From Aspidapion aeneum (Eukaryota; Arthropoda; Insecta; Coleoptera; Brentidae): a DNA stretch of 64,000 bases. The DNA lies in contig OY755048.1 of NCBI GenBank assembly GCA_963576565.1, positions 11,075,984-11,139,983 on the forward strand. The letters are read 5' to 3'. The notes beneath the pieces are model-generated. The model saw nothing but the letters and a program-made list of their open reading frames with translations. It ran no database searches and was not told the DNA's origin. Positions 23,550-36,600 of the stretch are shown here, piece after piece. Position numbers and translations under genes: made by a program. How positions within the stretch are numbered: the stretch's first letter is position 1; each line of letters opens with the position of its first letter.

Positions 23550-24114
23550 TCCTGAATCTCAAGTCAAGGTGCGAAATTTTCGCATGTATATGGCCTCACC
23601 AGACCACGACTCGATGTTTTTGTTTATAATATAAGTTTGCAAAATATGAGTTTTTCAAGTCTCGCTTATACACTTGATGCCATAAAAGACTCTAAATGCC
23701 GTTTTTCGGAATCTTTAGTCACTGAATAGTTTTTTTGCATCTGGATGGCCCGACAATATCACAACTCGGTGCTTTTATTCGTAAAATGTATAGTTTCTAA
23801 AATATACATTTTCGAAGTTTCGATACCGATACGAAGCTAATAGAATTCTTTATTTTAAAAGACCGTAAATTATATTTTTTGAAATTTTTAATCACTGAAT
23901 GATTTTTTCGTATCTAGATGGCCTGAAAATACCTCAACCCAGTGCTTTTGATCGTAAATTATATAGTTTTTAAAATATTAATTTTTAAAATTTTGAAATA
24001 TAAAGCTTATGGAATTTGTTAGGTAAATCACTGAGTGGTTTTTTCGCTTCAAGTTGACCCAAAAATATCTCAACTCTATTTGCTTTTGTTTATAAACTGT
24101 ATGATTTCTGAAAA
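23550..24114 (+). repeat. Degenerate tandem repeat, ~140-170-bp units
   Basis: About four units share a TCACTGAATGRTTTTTTCG block, GGCC-type CAACTC, a GTGCTTTTG block (near 23611, 23767, 23939, 24079) and TATAGTTTCTAAAATAT. The LINE at 24115-27966 is inserted in the array; the next unit resumes at 27967-28060. Confidence 0.65.
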
Positions 24115-25770
24115 CTTATACAAAAAGAGACTGAACGAAAAACTTAATTCAAGTTCAGGTGACCCCCAGATGAGGAATACGAAAGTATCGCATTAAGTAT
24201 CCATCAAGCTGCAAAAGAAGCACTAGGATTAGTGGAAGAAACTCCTAAAAGAACAAAACGATACTAGTGGGATGCTGAGATTGAAAGTGAAATAGAGGAA
24301 AAAAGGAAATTATATCACACCTACTTATCCCAAAAGACATATAGAAGCAGAGAAGAATACAAAATTGCGCAATCAAAGGTGAGAAGAATGATCAGTGATA
24401 AGAAAAATCAATCGTGGATGCAAAAGTGCCAGAAAATAGATTCTTACTTGGGAGGTAGGAGAAGTACCGAAAGCTGGAAAACTATAAGATCGATCAAAAA
24501 AGAAACATGCACAAAAACGTGTGCACAACCTTAAAAAACGGTAAGTCTGCCGGACCCGGAAATATCCCAGCTGAACTTATTAAATATGGCACTGAAGAAC
24601 TGTTTTGGAGATTACGGAATCTTTTTCAAAAATATTTAAATGGAGCTGTAGTACCAACTGAGTAGAAAACGTCATATATATCCACAATACACAAAAAAGG
24701 AAGGAAAGATATATGTAACAATTATAGAGGTATATCTGTAACTAGTACGCTAAGCAGAATATATGGCAAAATAATAAGAATATGGAGTGGAGAGCGAATA
24801 TGAAGATATGGAGGCAGAAGAACAAGCCGGTTTCAGGGCGGGTAGATCGACTTCAGATCATCTCTTTTGTATAACCCAAGTTATAGAAAAGAAAATGGCA
24901 TACGGACAAGAGCTGCATCTGCTTTATGTAGATTTGCAGAAGGCATATGATAGTATACCACTAAACCTACTTTGGAAAGCGTTGGAAAAGACAAACATAA
25001 GCGTACAACTAATTAAGGCCATCAAAGAGTTATACCGCAATAGTAAGGCAAAAGTTAAAATAAAAGCAAAACTAACTAAAGGCTTTCAAGTAAATAAAGG
25101 TCTTAAACAAGGTTGCTGTATCTCGCCTACGCTCTTCAAGATATATTTGGAACAAGTCTTTAAAGTCTGGAAGAGAAAATGCTAAAACATGGGAATTCCG
25201 TTGGATGAAACCACCTTGTATACTTTATGTTTCGCCGATGATCAGATAGTGGTAGCTCAGGATTATGACGACCTCGAATATACGACACGAAAACTAATAG
25301 AAGAGTACAATAAGACAGAGTATATGTGTATTGGTGGAACGAAACAGGATCTAATCTTAAATACTGGGCAGCGAATTCAGTCCTGTGATGAGTATAAATA
25401 CTTAGGTCTAGAAAATTACAGGTGACGGAACATTAGACAAAGCTATAAAAGATAGAAACGTACAAGGAAGAAAAGCAATAACTTTATTAAATGGAATAAT
25501 TTGGGACCAAAGTATATCAAAACATAACAAAAAGCTTATATATAACACCATTGTAAAAAGTATTATTACATACGGCTCAGAAGTATGGCCAATCAAAGAT
25601 AGAACAGAAAAAATGCTTTCCGCTACGGAGATGGACTATTGGAGAAGAGCAGCAGGAAAATCAAAAAGAGAAAGAGTTACAAATCAAAGAATAAGAGAAA
25701 TTATGACACTGGGTGAACGTACTTTAGTGGATGATATAAGAACAAAACAACTGGTGTGTACGGATATGTA

Positions 25771-27743
25771 CAGAGTGATCTTTTATAATTGCAAGATCGC
25801 TATAACTCGGTTATTATTGGGAGTAGAAAGTTCAAGCAAAAACTATTCGGTTTGGTAAATTATGGCCACTTTAGGCCCACCATTAGTATTTTTTTATAGG
25901 TTATAATATACAGGGGGCGACAATCAGATCAATTTTTTTAAAGGGAACATCCTATATATTTTTGTATTTTTAAGTTCCGCAAAAAATTAGCTTTACAGAT
26001 ATATGTAACACTATGGCTCTATCTTTGTTAGTTTTCGAGATATTGACGATTGAAATTCCGAAAATTAGCAAATTTTATATACGGTGCGGAGTATTTCCTG
26101 TGACAAGTCACAAACAATATTAAGATGTGTGGATACCTAGTGACATTGTCAGTGCCAAATTTTAAATATTTATCAACAATGTTGCTTTATTCCAATGCAG
26201 AAAAGCAAGAGATACTTTTATTATATGCGAAAAATAATAAAAATGCCACTGCTACTGCGAGAGAATATCGAGAACTGTATCCAGCCCGACAATGTCCTAA
26301 TATATCCACAATTCTTAGGATATATAGAAAATTTCGTGAAACATCGTCTGTGGATCGAAAAAAACGAGTTGTTCGTCCAAACGAAGAGGCTAATTTAAAT
26401 ATTTTACTACATTTTCAAGAAAGCCCACAAATTTCTATAAGAAAAGTATCTTCCGCATTAGTGCAAGAAGGACAGGAACGCTTGACGTCTTTTACCAAAG
26501 TAAGATGTGTCCTAAGAACAAATTCTTATTGGGCATATAAACAACAAGAACTTCAAGGTCTAACACCCGATCAGAAAAGAAAAAGGGTAGAGTTTTGTCA
26601 CTTTATGCATGAAAGACTAAACGCAGAACCCCGTTTTTTAAATCACATTTGGTGGTCGGATGAGTCGACGTTTACAACTTGTGGTCTACCAAATAGACAG
26701 AATAGCAGACTATGGTCCACGACTAACCCTAATTTTGTAAAAGAAATTAAAAGACAGGGAAGACAATCCGTGAATGTCTGGTGTGGCATACTGAACGACC
26801 GTGTTGTTGGGCCATTTTTTTTTAGCACTCTTTAACGGGACAAATGTATTTAAATTTTTTACAAAATTACTTAGAAAATTTTTTGGATGACTTGCCACTA
26901 AATCAAAGAAGAAGATTGATTTTTCAGCAGGATGGGGCTCCTCCTCATAATGTTCATGAGGTTCGAGAATTCTTAAATAATAATTTTAATGAATGGGTTG
27001 GGAAAAACGGCACAATACGCTGGCCACCCAACAGTTTTGATTTAACTCCTTTAGACATTTTTTTATGGGGTCACCTTAAAGATAAAGTTTACAGATTAGA
27101 AGCGAGGAATACTCGAGAGCTCAGAGAATTAATATCACTATCTGTCAATGAGCTTAATGATCTAATTTAATAACCAGAACAATAAATAATTTAAGAGACC
27201 GGTTTCAAAAATGTGTTGAAGTCAATGGTGATAGGTTTGAACATTTGTTACGTTAATTTTTATTTATTTATGGATTTAAAACAATTAAAACATTTAAAAA
27301 ATTGTCGTCTTTTGATTTTAAATTTCTATGAAAATTGACACAGATGATTATTTATATTTATCAAACTGTCAGTCAATATTGTTTCAGTTTGTTATTTACA
27401 GTCTATACGTTAAATACTCCGCACCGTATACCTATTTAAAATTTGCTAATTTTCGGAATTTCAATCGTCAATATCTCGAAAACTAACAAAGATAGAGCCA
27501 TAGTGTTACATATATCTGTAAAGCTAATTTTTTGCGGAACTTAAAAATACAAAAATATATAGGGTGTTCCCTTTAAAAAAATTGATCTGATTGTCGCCCT
27601 CTGTATATTATAACCTATAAAAAAATACTAATGGTGGGTCTAAAGTGGCCATAATTTACCAAACCGAATAGTTTTTGTTTGAACTTTCTACTCCCAATAA
27701 TAACCGAGTTATAGCGATCTTGCAATTATAAAAAATCACCCTG
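25771..27743 (+). mobile_element. Tc1/mariner-type transposon with two concentric inverted repeats
   Basis: The outer ends CAGAGTGATCTTTTATAA and (inverted) CAGGGTGATTTTTTATAA are flanked by TA (25769-25770, 27744-27745). The uninterrupted LINE at 44.3 kb shows that TA once and confirms the insertion site. Outer arms are 140 bp each (25771-25910, 27604-27743) and differ at about four sites. An inner pair of arms (25911-26096 and 27413-27603) starts CAGGGGGCGACAATCAG, also next to TA. Thus 25911-27603 could be a complete element inserted at the central TA of a palindromic MITE, or the whole could be one element with compound ends. Confidence 0.88.
26179..27256 (+). pseudogene. Tc1/mariner-superfamily transposase, two frameshifts
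   Basis: Would cut and join element ends at TA. The start MLLYSNAEKQ (26179) is chosen because it opens the family's helix-turn-helix region (ATAREYRELYP, STILRIYRKFRE); the upstream ATG at 26125 adds unrelated residues. The DDE domain shows WWSDEST, then after a frameshift in the T run near 26814-26823 the segments QQDGAPPHNVHE and NSFDLTPLDIFLWG. Spacing between the second and third acidic residues is about 35, giving a DD35D-like pattern. A second frameshift near 27165 leads to the C terminus RDRFQKCVEVNGDRFEHLL, ending at 27256. It is inactive as it stands. Confidence 0.87.
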
Positions 27744-28060
27744 TACAAAGAATGGAGGATGGAAGACTACCTAAAAAAATATTACAATGGAAACCAACTG
27801 GCCGAATAAAACGAGGAAGGCCAAGGAAAAGCTGGAGAGAAGGAATAGACAGTGAAATAAGAATAAGAGGCCTAGATGATGAATTATGGGCAAACAGAAA
27901 CGAGTGGAGATTGGGTATCGGAAGACGTAGAACGTTGTGAAACCGATAAATATATATATATATATATATGATTTCTAAAATATGAATCTTCAAAGTTTCG
28001 CCACTAAAAAACCGTAAATGACATTTTTCAAGGAACTGATAACCTTCATCAGTCCTTGAT

Positions 28061-31000
28061 TTTTTTGAATCACTATTATGATCATATTTAAAGTCTACGC
28101 CCCCCTATTTTAGTTTTAGGTCTTTATAGTTTAGCGGGTTCATTTTAGGTTTCATTAAAAAAATATATTTTAGAAAATAACCTTAGAGTAATTTTTCTTA
28201 CTCTGAGAAAATAACCAAGATTAAACTTATTTATAAAATGCACCAACAAAAAAAATTTAAACTTTAAATTAGTTTGTATTCTAAAACATTCTTCTAAAGA
28301 ACAAGAATTACAAGATGATGGATCACTACGGCTTAAAAATTGTAGGTAATTGTGTTTGATGGAGATATTCCACTCGGATGACGTTCAAAATTTTTGACAT
28401 TATTACCATACAAAATGAGCTTTAATTAAACATTGTCGTATAAGAACTCAGGAGATCAGTACCGGGCAATACGTCAGAACGCTAATCTTTTAGATCTATA
28501 TAATACGGTCATTATTAATACAGCATAAAATTCACTCTTGTCATGGATGTTTGAACAAACATACTTGTTAGGATTGTATGTAAAACTTGACATTAGGTCA
28601 CATCAAATGCTCTTAACATTCTTTAAAAAGCATCCTTTTAAATTGAGCCCAAATATAGCATTGTGCCTGTTTACATAAATGCCAATGAAATAAATTTTAC
28701 CGATCAGTAAGTGTATACTTACTTAGTCATAGCTTTCATAAAATTCCAAAAATTATAAGGCTAAAAAACGGCCAAAAAAATATGAGACTAAAAAACGCCA
28801 AACAACATTAGAAATAGCACACATTTGAGGTTATGTTGAACTAAAGGCATATTCGCACATGAAAAAAACGCGATACAAAAAAAAGTTCACGCGTAGTCAA
28901 GCGCACACTCAAAAAGCGCGCACAGAAAAACGCACACATAATAAAACAGCGCACAGGGAAATCAAACAAAAAAGTTTTGACGCATGGAAAAAAATACAAG
29001 GTGTGTAACTTTAGGGGCCATAAGGCAACTTTCTCGAGATACAGAGCATCAAAGTTGGCGACTTTTACACATTTGTGATAATAACTTTATTAAAAGTCGT
29101 GTAGTTAGTGTAAGTAAATAAATAAATAAATAAGTAAAGTGAAGATAAAAAAATGAAAAAAAATTATGCGGTTAGTTTTTTTCAGGAAAATTTATTTGTT
29201 TGGAACAAACTTTTATAATGCCATATAACAAGCAATGTTTTTCTTGGTATTTTTTGTTAATAAAAATAAGTCTCGACAGAGACATATCAATAAAATATCA
29301 TTGCTATTTTTTAAAAAAATAAGTAAGCTAAAAATTTTCTAAATATTTTTTTTACATTTGTGCAGGTTATTTTGACAGCCTATATCTCCTTAACTTGTAA
29401 TTTTATCAAAAAACGAAATAATAACTTTGTGGATCACAATTATAGCTAACTATTAATTTCACTGTGATGAATTTTCCTTTTTTTTTAAACCTTTTATCAC
29501 CCAATACTCTAACTTTAAAAATCCAATATCTTAAAAACAGATGAGTGTTGATCGACCCCCATGTTATATGAACTTTTTTATCAGAAATAACCTCTTCTAT
29601 CACCTGCTACACTATTGCTCCTAAGTATGGAATACCCTGTATATAAATAAAATTTTTTAAATATTTGAGACTTTTTTTAAATTTTGAAAATATTGAAAAA
29701 ATTGAAGGTCATAAGCCTAGAGTAAGATAATTTTTCTTATCACAAGGTCGTAGGTAATATTTACACCGGCACATCAAATAAAAAAGTGATCTGTAAATTT
29801 AACCAAACCTAATTTTCCGGGGTCCTTATAATATAAAAACGTTGCAATTTTTCGCGCAAACACAAAAAATGTGAAAACCGCTGAAACGAATATAGAAAAT
29901 TTTTTAAATGATGTCTACGTTACTTTATAAAGAAGCCCTTCGAAGTAGGTTTATTTGATGGCTTTGAAAATTTATCATTGTCTTTGTTTTTTTTGTTGTT
30001 TTATTTGCCGGAGTTATAATTGTTAAGTTTTTCCTTTGAGCATTTTTTTTGTGTGCACTTTTTTCCACAGGCGATTTCCTCCTTGGGAGCTTTTCTGATA
30101 AAGAACGTCAACAAAATTATTATTTTTTTAGTTTCTAACTTACCTGTAGTAGCTAGCCGCCCTTATACATTAAATATTTTTTCGGGTTCTGGGGGGTTCA
30201 TTCAAACTATATTTTTCCAGAAAATTGTAACAGGCGGCCAGTGTGACAGTGGTACTGTCATCTCAAGTGGTCAAGGCTTAAATGTTGTGAGCTACCAACT
30301 TAGGCTTCAACTTATATAAATCATAAAAAGATTAAATATTATTATTTATTTGTTCTCGAAAGGGAATTTGACGATTCTTGGAGGAAATAAATGCTATAAA
30401 CGTTTTTCTCAAATGTATAACCAATGTAGGAAAATCATACATAACTTTTCAATTTTCTTCTTGTAGCTTCACACTTTCACTTCTTATATTTATTAATTGA
30501 ATATCAACTTTTTACTACTATTACGCTTTTGTATTCAAATATTTACACTTCTTAAACTTTTAGGTTTTATAAACCTTTTATATATTTGTTGTAAATATAT
30601 ATATTTATCACCATTATAAACGTTGATTGAACAGGTGAAAATATTCAATCAACTGTTTAATTTACTTAATATTACTGTTTAGGTTTGGGATATATTGTTG
30701 ATTAAAAATGCCGATTTTAGGGCAACGAATGGTTTGTATTTTGTTGTTAAAAAACCATAAAACAGTTAAAAACATTATTTCAAAACACTGGAAACAGTAA
30801 TAATTAAAAGCTTTAAAATTAATAAACTCCAAAAGAAAAGACTAAAATAATTATGAATAATAAAGTAAACAGTTTTATACAATGTTAAAATAATTGATAA
30901 ATTTCCCCAGTTGACATAAAACCCCCTTTAAGAAGTGTGAACCAAAGCGTAACGAACCAAGCGAAGCGAAACTAAAGAGTGATTTCCCACCCCACTTTCG

Positions 31001-32040
31001 AAAGTTTCAGTACCCTGCTCTCTAGGCGTTCTTAGCTTACCGCTAGCTGATTGGTCTAAAATCTAAGCTTTCTTTAACGGTTTTCTTGTCCAAGACATTC
31101 TTGGCCTGCCGTTGTCGTGGTTTGAAACATAAGCTCTCTCGCATTGGCGAGAAAGACAAAGAGACAAAATACCACCGCAATTCAAAGATGCGTGGACTCA
31201 GAAAATCGACAAAGTTAAAATTACACAGTGTGTTTTTTTAAAAGTTGAAAATAGTTTAGCTAATTTGTTTCCAGTTACAAAATATGAATTATTTTGATGT
31301 TAGTGGCTCAAAGGACATATTAGCCGAATACAACTTTTATTAAAATACAGCGAACCTGAAACTATGCCAAAGAACAAGTCGCCGGAGTTGCCATAAATTT
31401 TACTTAATCTTAACCTAGTCTTGCATATAATTAATGCTTGTTGATGACAAAAACAATATTTAATTAAAAATCTTTAAAAACTTATAAATGGCAAAAATAC
31501 CATTTATATTCAAATCCCGTTTTGTTACAAAATTAATTATAAAGCCATACACACAAACACACACTTTAAGTGAATTTTGGAAAAACCATTTTGCAAGTAT
31601 TTTGCGAACATATTAGTTAGGTAATTTGGATTCAATGATAAAATGTGGTTTTTGGGGGTACAAGTTCACCAGGTTATGCAAATTGGGATGAGTTAAAATC
31701 AGATAAAGTAGCGTTACGTATGGTAAATTCACATCGCATAATATTTCACGCTTGGTTACTTTGAGCGCTTCCAACAATTGAATAATCGAGTTGTGTGTTT
31801 GTGCGTCGCGTTTTTTGGTCTTTTTCTATCGGTTTCATCTCGGAAATTAATTTCGGAGGATTGAGAGAATAATGCACCCCTCGGAAAACATATAAAACGT
31901 GGGAAATTTGAGTGTATTTCGTGACTATCGTCGCGTTTAGTGAATCTTCTTCAGAATATATTAAAATATCACGAACGTATCCAAATGTGACGTAAAAGGA
32001 GTAGTTTACCCTTAACAATAAAAATGTCCATTGTTTTACT
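28061..32040. other. No gene recognised in 4 kb
   Basis: AT-rich sequence. The 99-residue frame at 30020-30319 and the 90-residue minus frame at 31746-32018 show no family motifs. A CGC-phased tract lies at 28858-28970, an AATA microsatellite at 29118-29140, a possible mariner-like end ATACCCTGTATATAAA at 29629, and a comparatively GC-rich stretch at 30935-31200 of unknown role. Confidence 0.4.
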
Positions 32041-32044
32041 GCAT

Positions 32045-32375
32045 TTCCAAAGAGTTAGAGTCAAGGTGCAGTTGAGGGTGAGATTGAGATCTATAGTAAG
32101 GCGGACAGTGAGAGTAAGAGAGAGAGTCATAATTGGAATGAGAGTGTGAGTAATAGTGACAATAGTAATAATAATGAGAGTGAGATTGAGGTTGAGAGTG
32201 AAATTATGTGTGAAATAATTATTGAGGTCAGAATTAGTATTAACATTAAGATTAAGAATTAAATTGAGGTTAAGACTGAAAGTGAAAGTGAGAGCAAGAG
32301 TGAATGTAAGACTAAGAGTGAGCGTAAAATGGATTGAGACAACAAGAGTGAAATAGGGAGTGATAAAGAAAATAA
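32045..32375 (+). repeat. Degenerate purine-rich hexamer repeat
   Basis: Variants of GAGAGT / GTGAGA / GATTGA follow one another in roughly 6-bp phase for about 330 bp, almost all purines plus T on this strand. No open frame runs through it. Confidence 0.8.
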
Positions 32376-33051
32376 GTTATGTAAAGAAAACAAAATATTT
32401 GGCTAGTAATTCAGTTCCTCTTGCTATTAAAGATTGGATACGGCACTGCTAACTATTGATTAGGCTTGATGAAATAATCGCAGGTACGAATCAAAATGTA
32501 ATTGTTGAAGAGGGATGGATCATCGCGTCCGTGTGTGTATGTGGTGTGCGAGTAAACCACCGTGAGAAACGGCTCAACATCGGATATAAATTCAAATTAA
32601 TTTTAATTAATTAACCGTGGATGGTTCACCGCAAAACAATTACACGCTTTTAATTTATTTCGGAATTACTAACCCATTTAGGGGACACACCTACCATTTG
32701 TTTATTTTTTGTGACGAACAGCGTAGTCTACGTAGGATTGAGCTGAGGACGTTGATTTTGAAGGGGTACAAGTCGATTTTTATTAAGCATAACTAAGAAC
32801 CATTCAACCGATTGGGTTTTAACCACTAATGACACTTTTAGAGCTATTCAATAGAATACAATGCTATTTAAAAATTCGCCGCAAGACATTGTAAACTCAA
32901 TGGTTAATTTAAATAGTTTTCTAATAAAATTTTACATTAAATTAGGGAATTGAATATTAAATCCATTATTTATCACCACTTGGCTCATATCAAATTAATT
33001 TAGACCTGAAGGTGGGCAAGGAAATTAAATTTATCTACCTCAAACTTTAAG
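32376..33051. other. No gene recognised
   Basis: AT-rich. TTAATTTTAATTAATTAA near 32598 is simple sequence. No coding or terminal-repeat evidence. Confidence 0.4.
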
Positions 33052-33507
33052 GTATTAGCCCAATCAAATTAGGTAAAAAAAACCTGCAACTCGGAAAAAA
33101 ATAGGTGCAAGCTGGATTCTTGTATAATTATTCCTTAGTACCGGGGACATATCCCCACATATTCTGCGCCAAAATCCCCCTTGAGCTTCGCTAGATATAA
33201 GGCACCAAAAGTCCTAAAAAACAGTTTGTTTTGCAATTTTCTCGAAAACTAATAACTTTAAAAAAAAAGTGAACAGAGAAAAAAGATGCAAAATCATTCG
33301 GTCTATAATATAAAATTAAGAAAAAACCTAAATTACCATTTAAAAAAATGTATTAAAAAAAATAATAATAATTTTGTTTTTTTCCCACCCTGTAGGTGAC
33401 TTGTTCTGAAATATTAATATTTTGTAATATAAAGCTTGGTCCACACTTGTAAAAAACACAATTTACAAACATTTAGTTTTTGTTTTTTGAAAGTTAAACA
33501 ACTTTAA
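33052..33507 (+). repeat. U repeat, left piece of the copy holding the fold-back element
   Basis: Matches 41316-41665 in direct orientation (TTCTCGAAAACTAA, TTCGGTCTATAAT, AAAGTTAAACAACTTTAA). Its outer part (33090-33190) matches 43680-43775 inverted (AGGTGCAAGCTGGATT). The 41.65-kb copy runs through ACTTTAAGTAAGGGTTAG without a break, which defines the insertion point of the fold-back element. Confidence 0.65.
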
Positions 33508-33641
33508 TAGACCAGGCACAAATTTAGGATTTCCAAACAATCGTCCTTCTTTACCAAATTTTGTACACCTATACAGTACCCTTCCATGGTTCCAAGAACA
33601 TACTTCGTTAAGTTTTTTGTTAACTTTTCTGTGGCGCAGAG

Positions 33642-36600
33642 TAGTGGTGGAGAAGTATCGATAGTCAGCGCCATCGATAGTTATCGATAGTCGGGACTTT
33701 GACCATCGATAACTATCGATAGTTTTCTGTTATGTGCACATTGAATGTAAACTCTGAAAAAAGGCTCTCTTTCCGGAACAATAGGCCAGCTCTTGTTCTG
33801 AAAAATGTCAAATAATTTATACTTTATATTTGACAAATAAATTTTTTTTTATTCATCTAAATGAAATATTTTATTTACAATGTTTCTTTTACTAACAAGC
33901 GCAAAAAAATATTACGTACTCACAGCACCTTCTTAATATATTTAAAAACGTAATACAAGAACATTTTTAATGGGCGATAAAAACCACCACAAAAGCTTTA
34001 CGAAAAAATGTGTGTGTGTAAACCAATAAAAAACAAAAAAAATTCTAAACAACAAACAGAACCGAACCTGTTACGTCACTGGACGATTTCAGTGCAAGAT
34101 AAATATATACAGTTACCTGCTCCTGTGGGTTTAAAAAAGCGGGATATATTTAAAATCATTTCCATTTTTAGCACTGCATGGCAACGAGCAAAAGAAAAAA
34201 CTAAAAATCGTGACCAAACAAATAAACAATCCGCATCCGATATTCTAACCAAACTTGTAACGTGTCATTTTTACGTTTAAGGCAACGTTACATATTTGTT
34301 TATTTAGGTAAATAATCAAGGCTCTTCGACTCGTCTTTCTGTACACAAATTAAGGGTATTTTATAGAGCTAGGTTTGGAGGTTATATAGTGTCCAAAAAG
34401 TTACCTTATAAAGGAGACATTCCATCGAATTACTGTGGACACTACGCACACCGTATTATCTGGACATCGTAATTGGAATTTAGGATCACAGGTTTCGGGA
34501 AAATCACATAAAAACCTTTGGTTGTTGTTGTTGTTTATCCGTAAAATTTCATGATTCTTTTTGACGTTGACGAAATTAAACAGCTGTACTGCTGGGGAAG
34601 GGCGGCGTTGCCGCATCACAAATGGTTTTAGTAACAGGAAGGAAACATTTGGATGAACATTTCATTCCCTTACGTTTATTTTCGAGGATATTGGGACAAT
34701 CCGAACCTCATAGCTAGTTGTGACAGCACGAAAACGTATTTAGGTCCACGGTTTGACCAGTAACAACCGAGGCTCCGCCCACTTTGATATCTTTATTAAT
34801 TTGATAGGGAGAGGATGGAATAAATACGAGTCGTTCACTTTGGTAAATGGGAGATAAACGAGGGATAGAAACCAAGACTAAAAGAATAAACGAAATCGTG
34901 TGAGTTAACATCTGAACACTCTTGTGCCGAGCTTCTTAGCAGTAGTTCAGTGTGTATTTTTAGGTTCAGGTTCCGAAACAACTTTATTAATGTAGAAGTG
35001 TTTTACAAGAATGGCGTTAAACCATATGAATATTAGAGAAAACATTTATAAAGAGCGAAGGAAACTTTTGACTAAGACTGTAACTGGAGTGCAACTAAAT
35101 TCTGCGCTCAGTATAGCTTTACTCATATGGGAATTGGTTGAGTGTTCGAATATTCCTGGGTTTGATGCATGCCCTGGTCTTCAGTAATTGATTTTACAGT
35201 TGATGGTTTCAATGCTGAGCTTCTTACAGTCCGGTAGGCAAATGTTCGGTCTATGTATGGAGGGTGTCTCGACGTCCTTGTTATAAAAATTTCAACCGTG
35301 GAAATAGATCCGACAACACCTCAATGCGCGTTTTACCTAATTTCAATGTCCCCTTGGTCGGCGCTGCCCCCTATATACCTGTATAGAACTATTGGTGTAT
35401 TTCCTCATTGGTTAGTTTGAAAACCGCGGGTTTTTCTTCCAGTCTCGTTTTACTGTCCCCACTCCCCACCAAATCTAAAAACGGTTTCCGGCCACTTCAT
35501 TTTTTGTGTTCTGCCTGGTCTCTTGCTAACGAATTTTGGCTGGGTCGATAACAGTTTCTGGGATCGCCTTTGTTTTTGGTTTTTGGCACTGCAGCGAATT
35601 GCAGGAGATATCCCAGAAACTGTAGAAGTGAGTCCGTCGTGTCTAGGCGTAATCTAGAGTGACGCTCGCACCCTTTTGAGGGGAATTTAAGTCGGCCTAC
35701 GCCATTTCTACGGAAAGAGCAGCGGTAAGTTCGATTTTATTTTTTTCATTTTTTTTATTATTTGAGGACTCTTCAAGATAATATTTGCCTCCCAAATTGT
35801 AATTATTTTTCGTGTGAAATGTACTTTTTTTTGACAAAAGACGTGGGGAATTTTTGGCGTTTTTATATTTTTCTTTTAACCACGTGTTGGATAAAAACTG
35901 TATATTGTTTTTCTCCTTTGTCTACAGCCCTGTCCATTCCATCGACAGCTGTGCTGGACGCTGGTGGGAAGCCGGACGAGCCAGTTGTAACCCTGGGAAA
36001 GGTACGTTAGGGTTATTTTAGTTCATCTGTTTAAATCTGCTTTATTTTATTGAGTCGACATGGGGTTCTTGGTTAAATTACTCGGGGTAGGGGAACTTCG
36101 TGCAAAATAGACGAATTCCAGGAAACTGAAACATTTCATTTTCCACAGGGTTTTTACGCTCGGGCAAGAATCCCACAACCTTTAAGACCAAAGTGCTGGC
36201 CTAACATCATGTGCTAAGCGAGCACGAGGGAAGGCGCGAGCAGAGCAGGAGACCCGGGAGCAGTGGTGAGACAACTGGACAACAGAATTCCAGGTTTACA
36301 AAATAAAACACACATAAAATCATCAAGGACCAAGGTAGGAGCAAGCTTCAGATATAGCCTTTCACATAAATCTTCAATATAATTTAGACATAATCTTTTC
36401 ATATAAATTTTTAATATAATTTAGACGTAGTCTTTTCATATATAATTTTTCACAGTATAATTCCAACATTGCTTGTAAACGCAAGGTAACGGTATGACGT
36501 CATAACCACAATTTTGCGGCGTATTTACTAAATTGACTTGTTTTCCTTCATTTCATTTATTTAAGACAATTTCTCCTGTGAAATTTGGAGTGCCTTGCTA

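Larger units (their letters stand above)
24115..27966 (+). pseudogene. RTE-like LINE, 5'-truncated, split by a DNA transposon
   Basis: LINE segments are 24115-25768 and 27746-27966. The region before RT (EEKRKLYHTYLSQKTYRSR) leads to RT blocks GNIPAELIKYG, NNYRGISV, AEEQAGFRAGRSTSDHL, LLYVDLQKAYDSIP, GLKQGCCISPTLFKIY and the catalytic FADDQ (25231-25245). It has in-frame stops near 24267, 24535 and 24664 and at 25183-25185, and frameshifts (for example near 24530, 24780 and 25300-25420). The C-terminal block (GRPRKSWREGI, ending at 27940) lies beyond the transposon. The 3' end is an (AT)n run. TATGATTTCT with A-rich flank at 24100 and 27967 is the likely target duplication. It is the same subfamily as the LINE at 44.1/52.2 kb. 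Confidence 0.85.

Noticed and set aside
23072..29645. CAGGGTGTCC at 23075 and ACCCTGTATA at 29631 as ends of one large element
   Set aside because: The inverted ends match only over the generic CAGGGT core; internal bases differ and no duplication other than TA is seen.
30020..30319. 99-residue frame as a possible small secreted protein
   Set aside because: It has no methionine context, signal or family support, and composition matches the AT-rich background.
35762..36010. 82-residue frame as a coding exon
   Set aside because: It runs straight through a strong splice acceptor and its T-rich intron-like upstream region; only the 74-nt exon candidate is kept.
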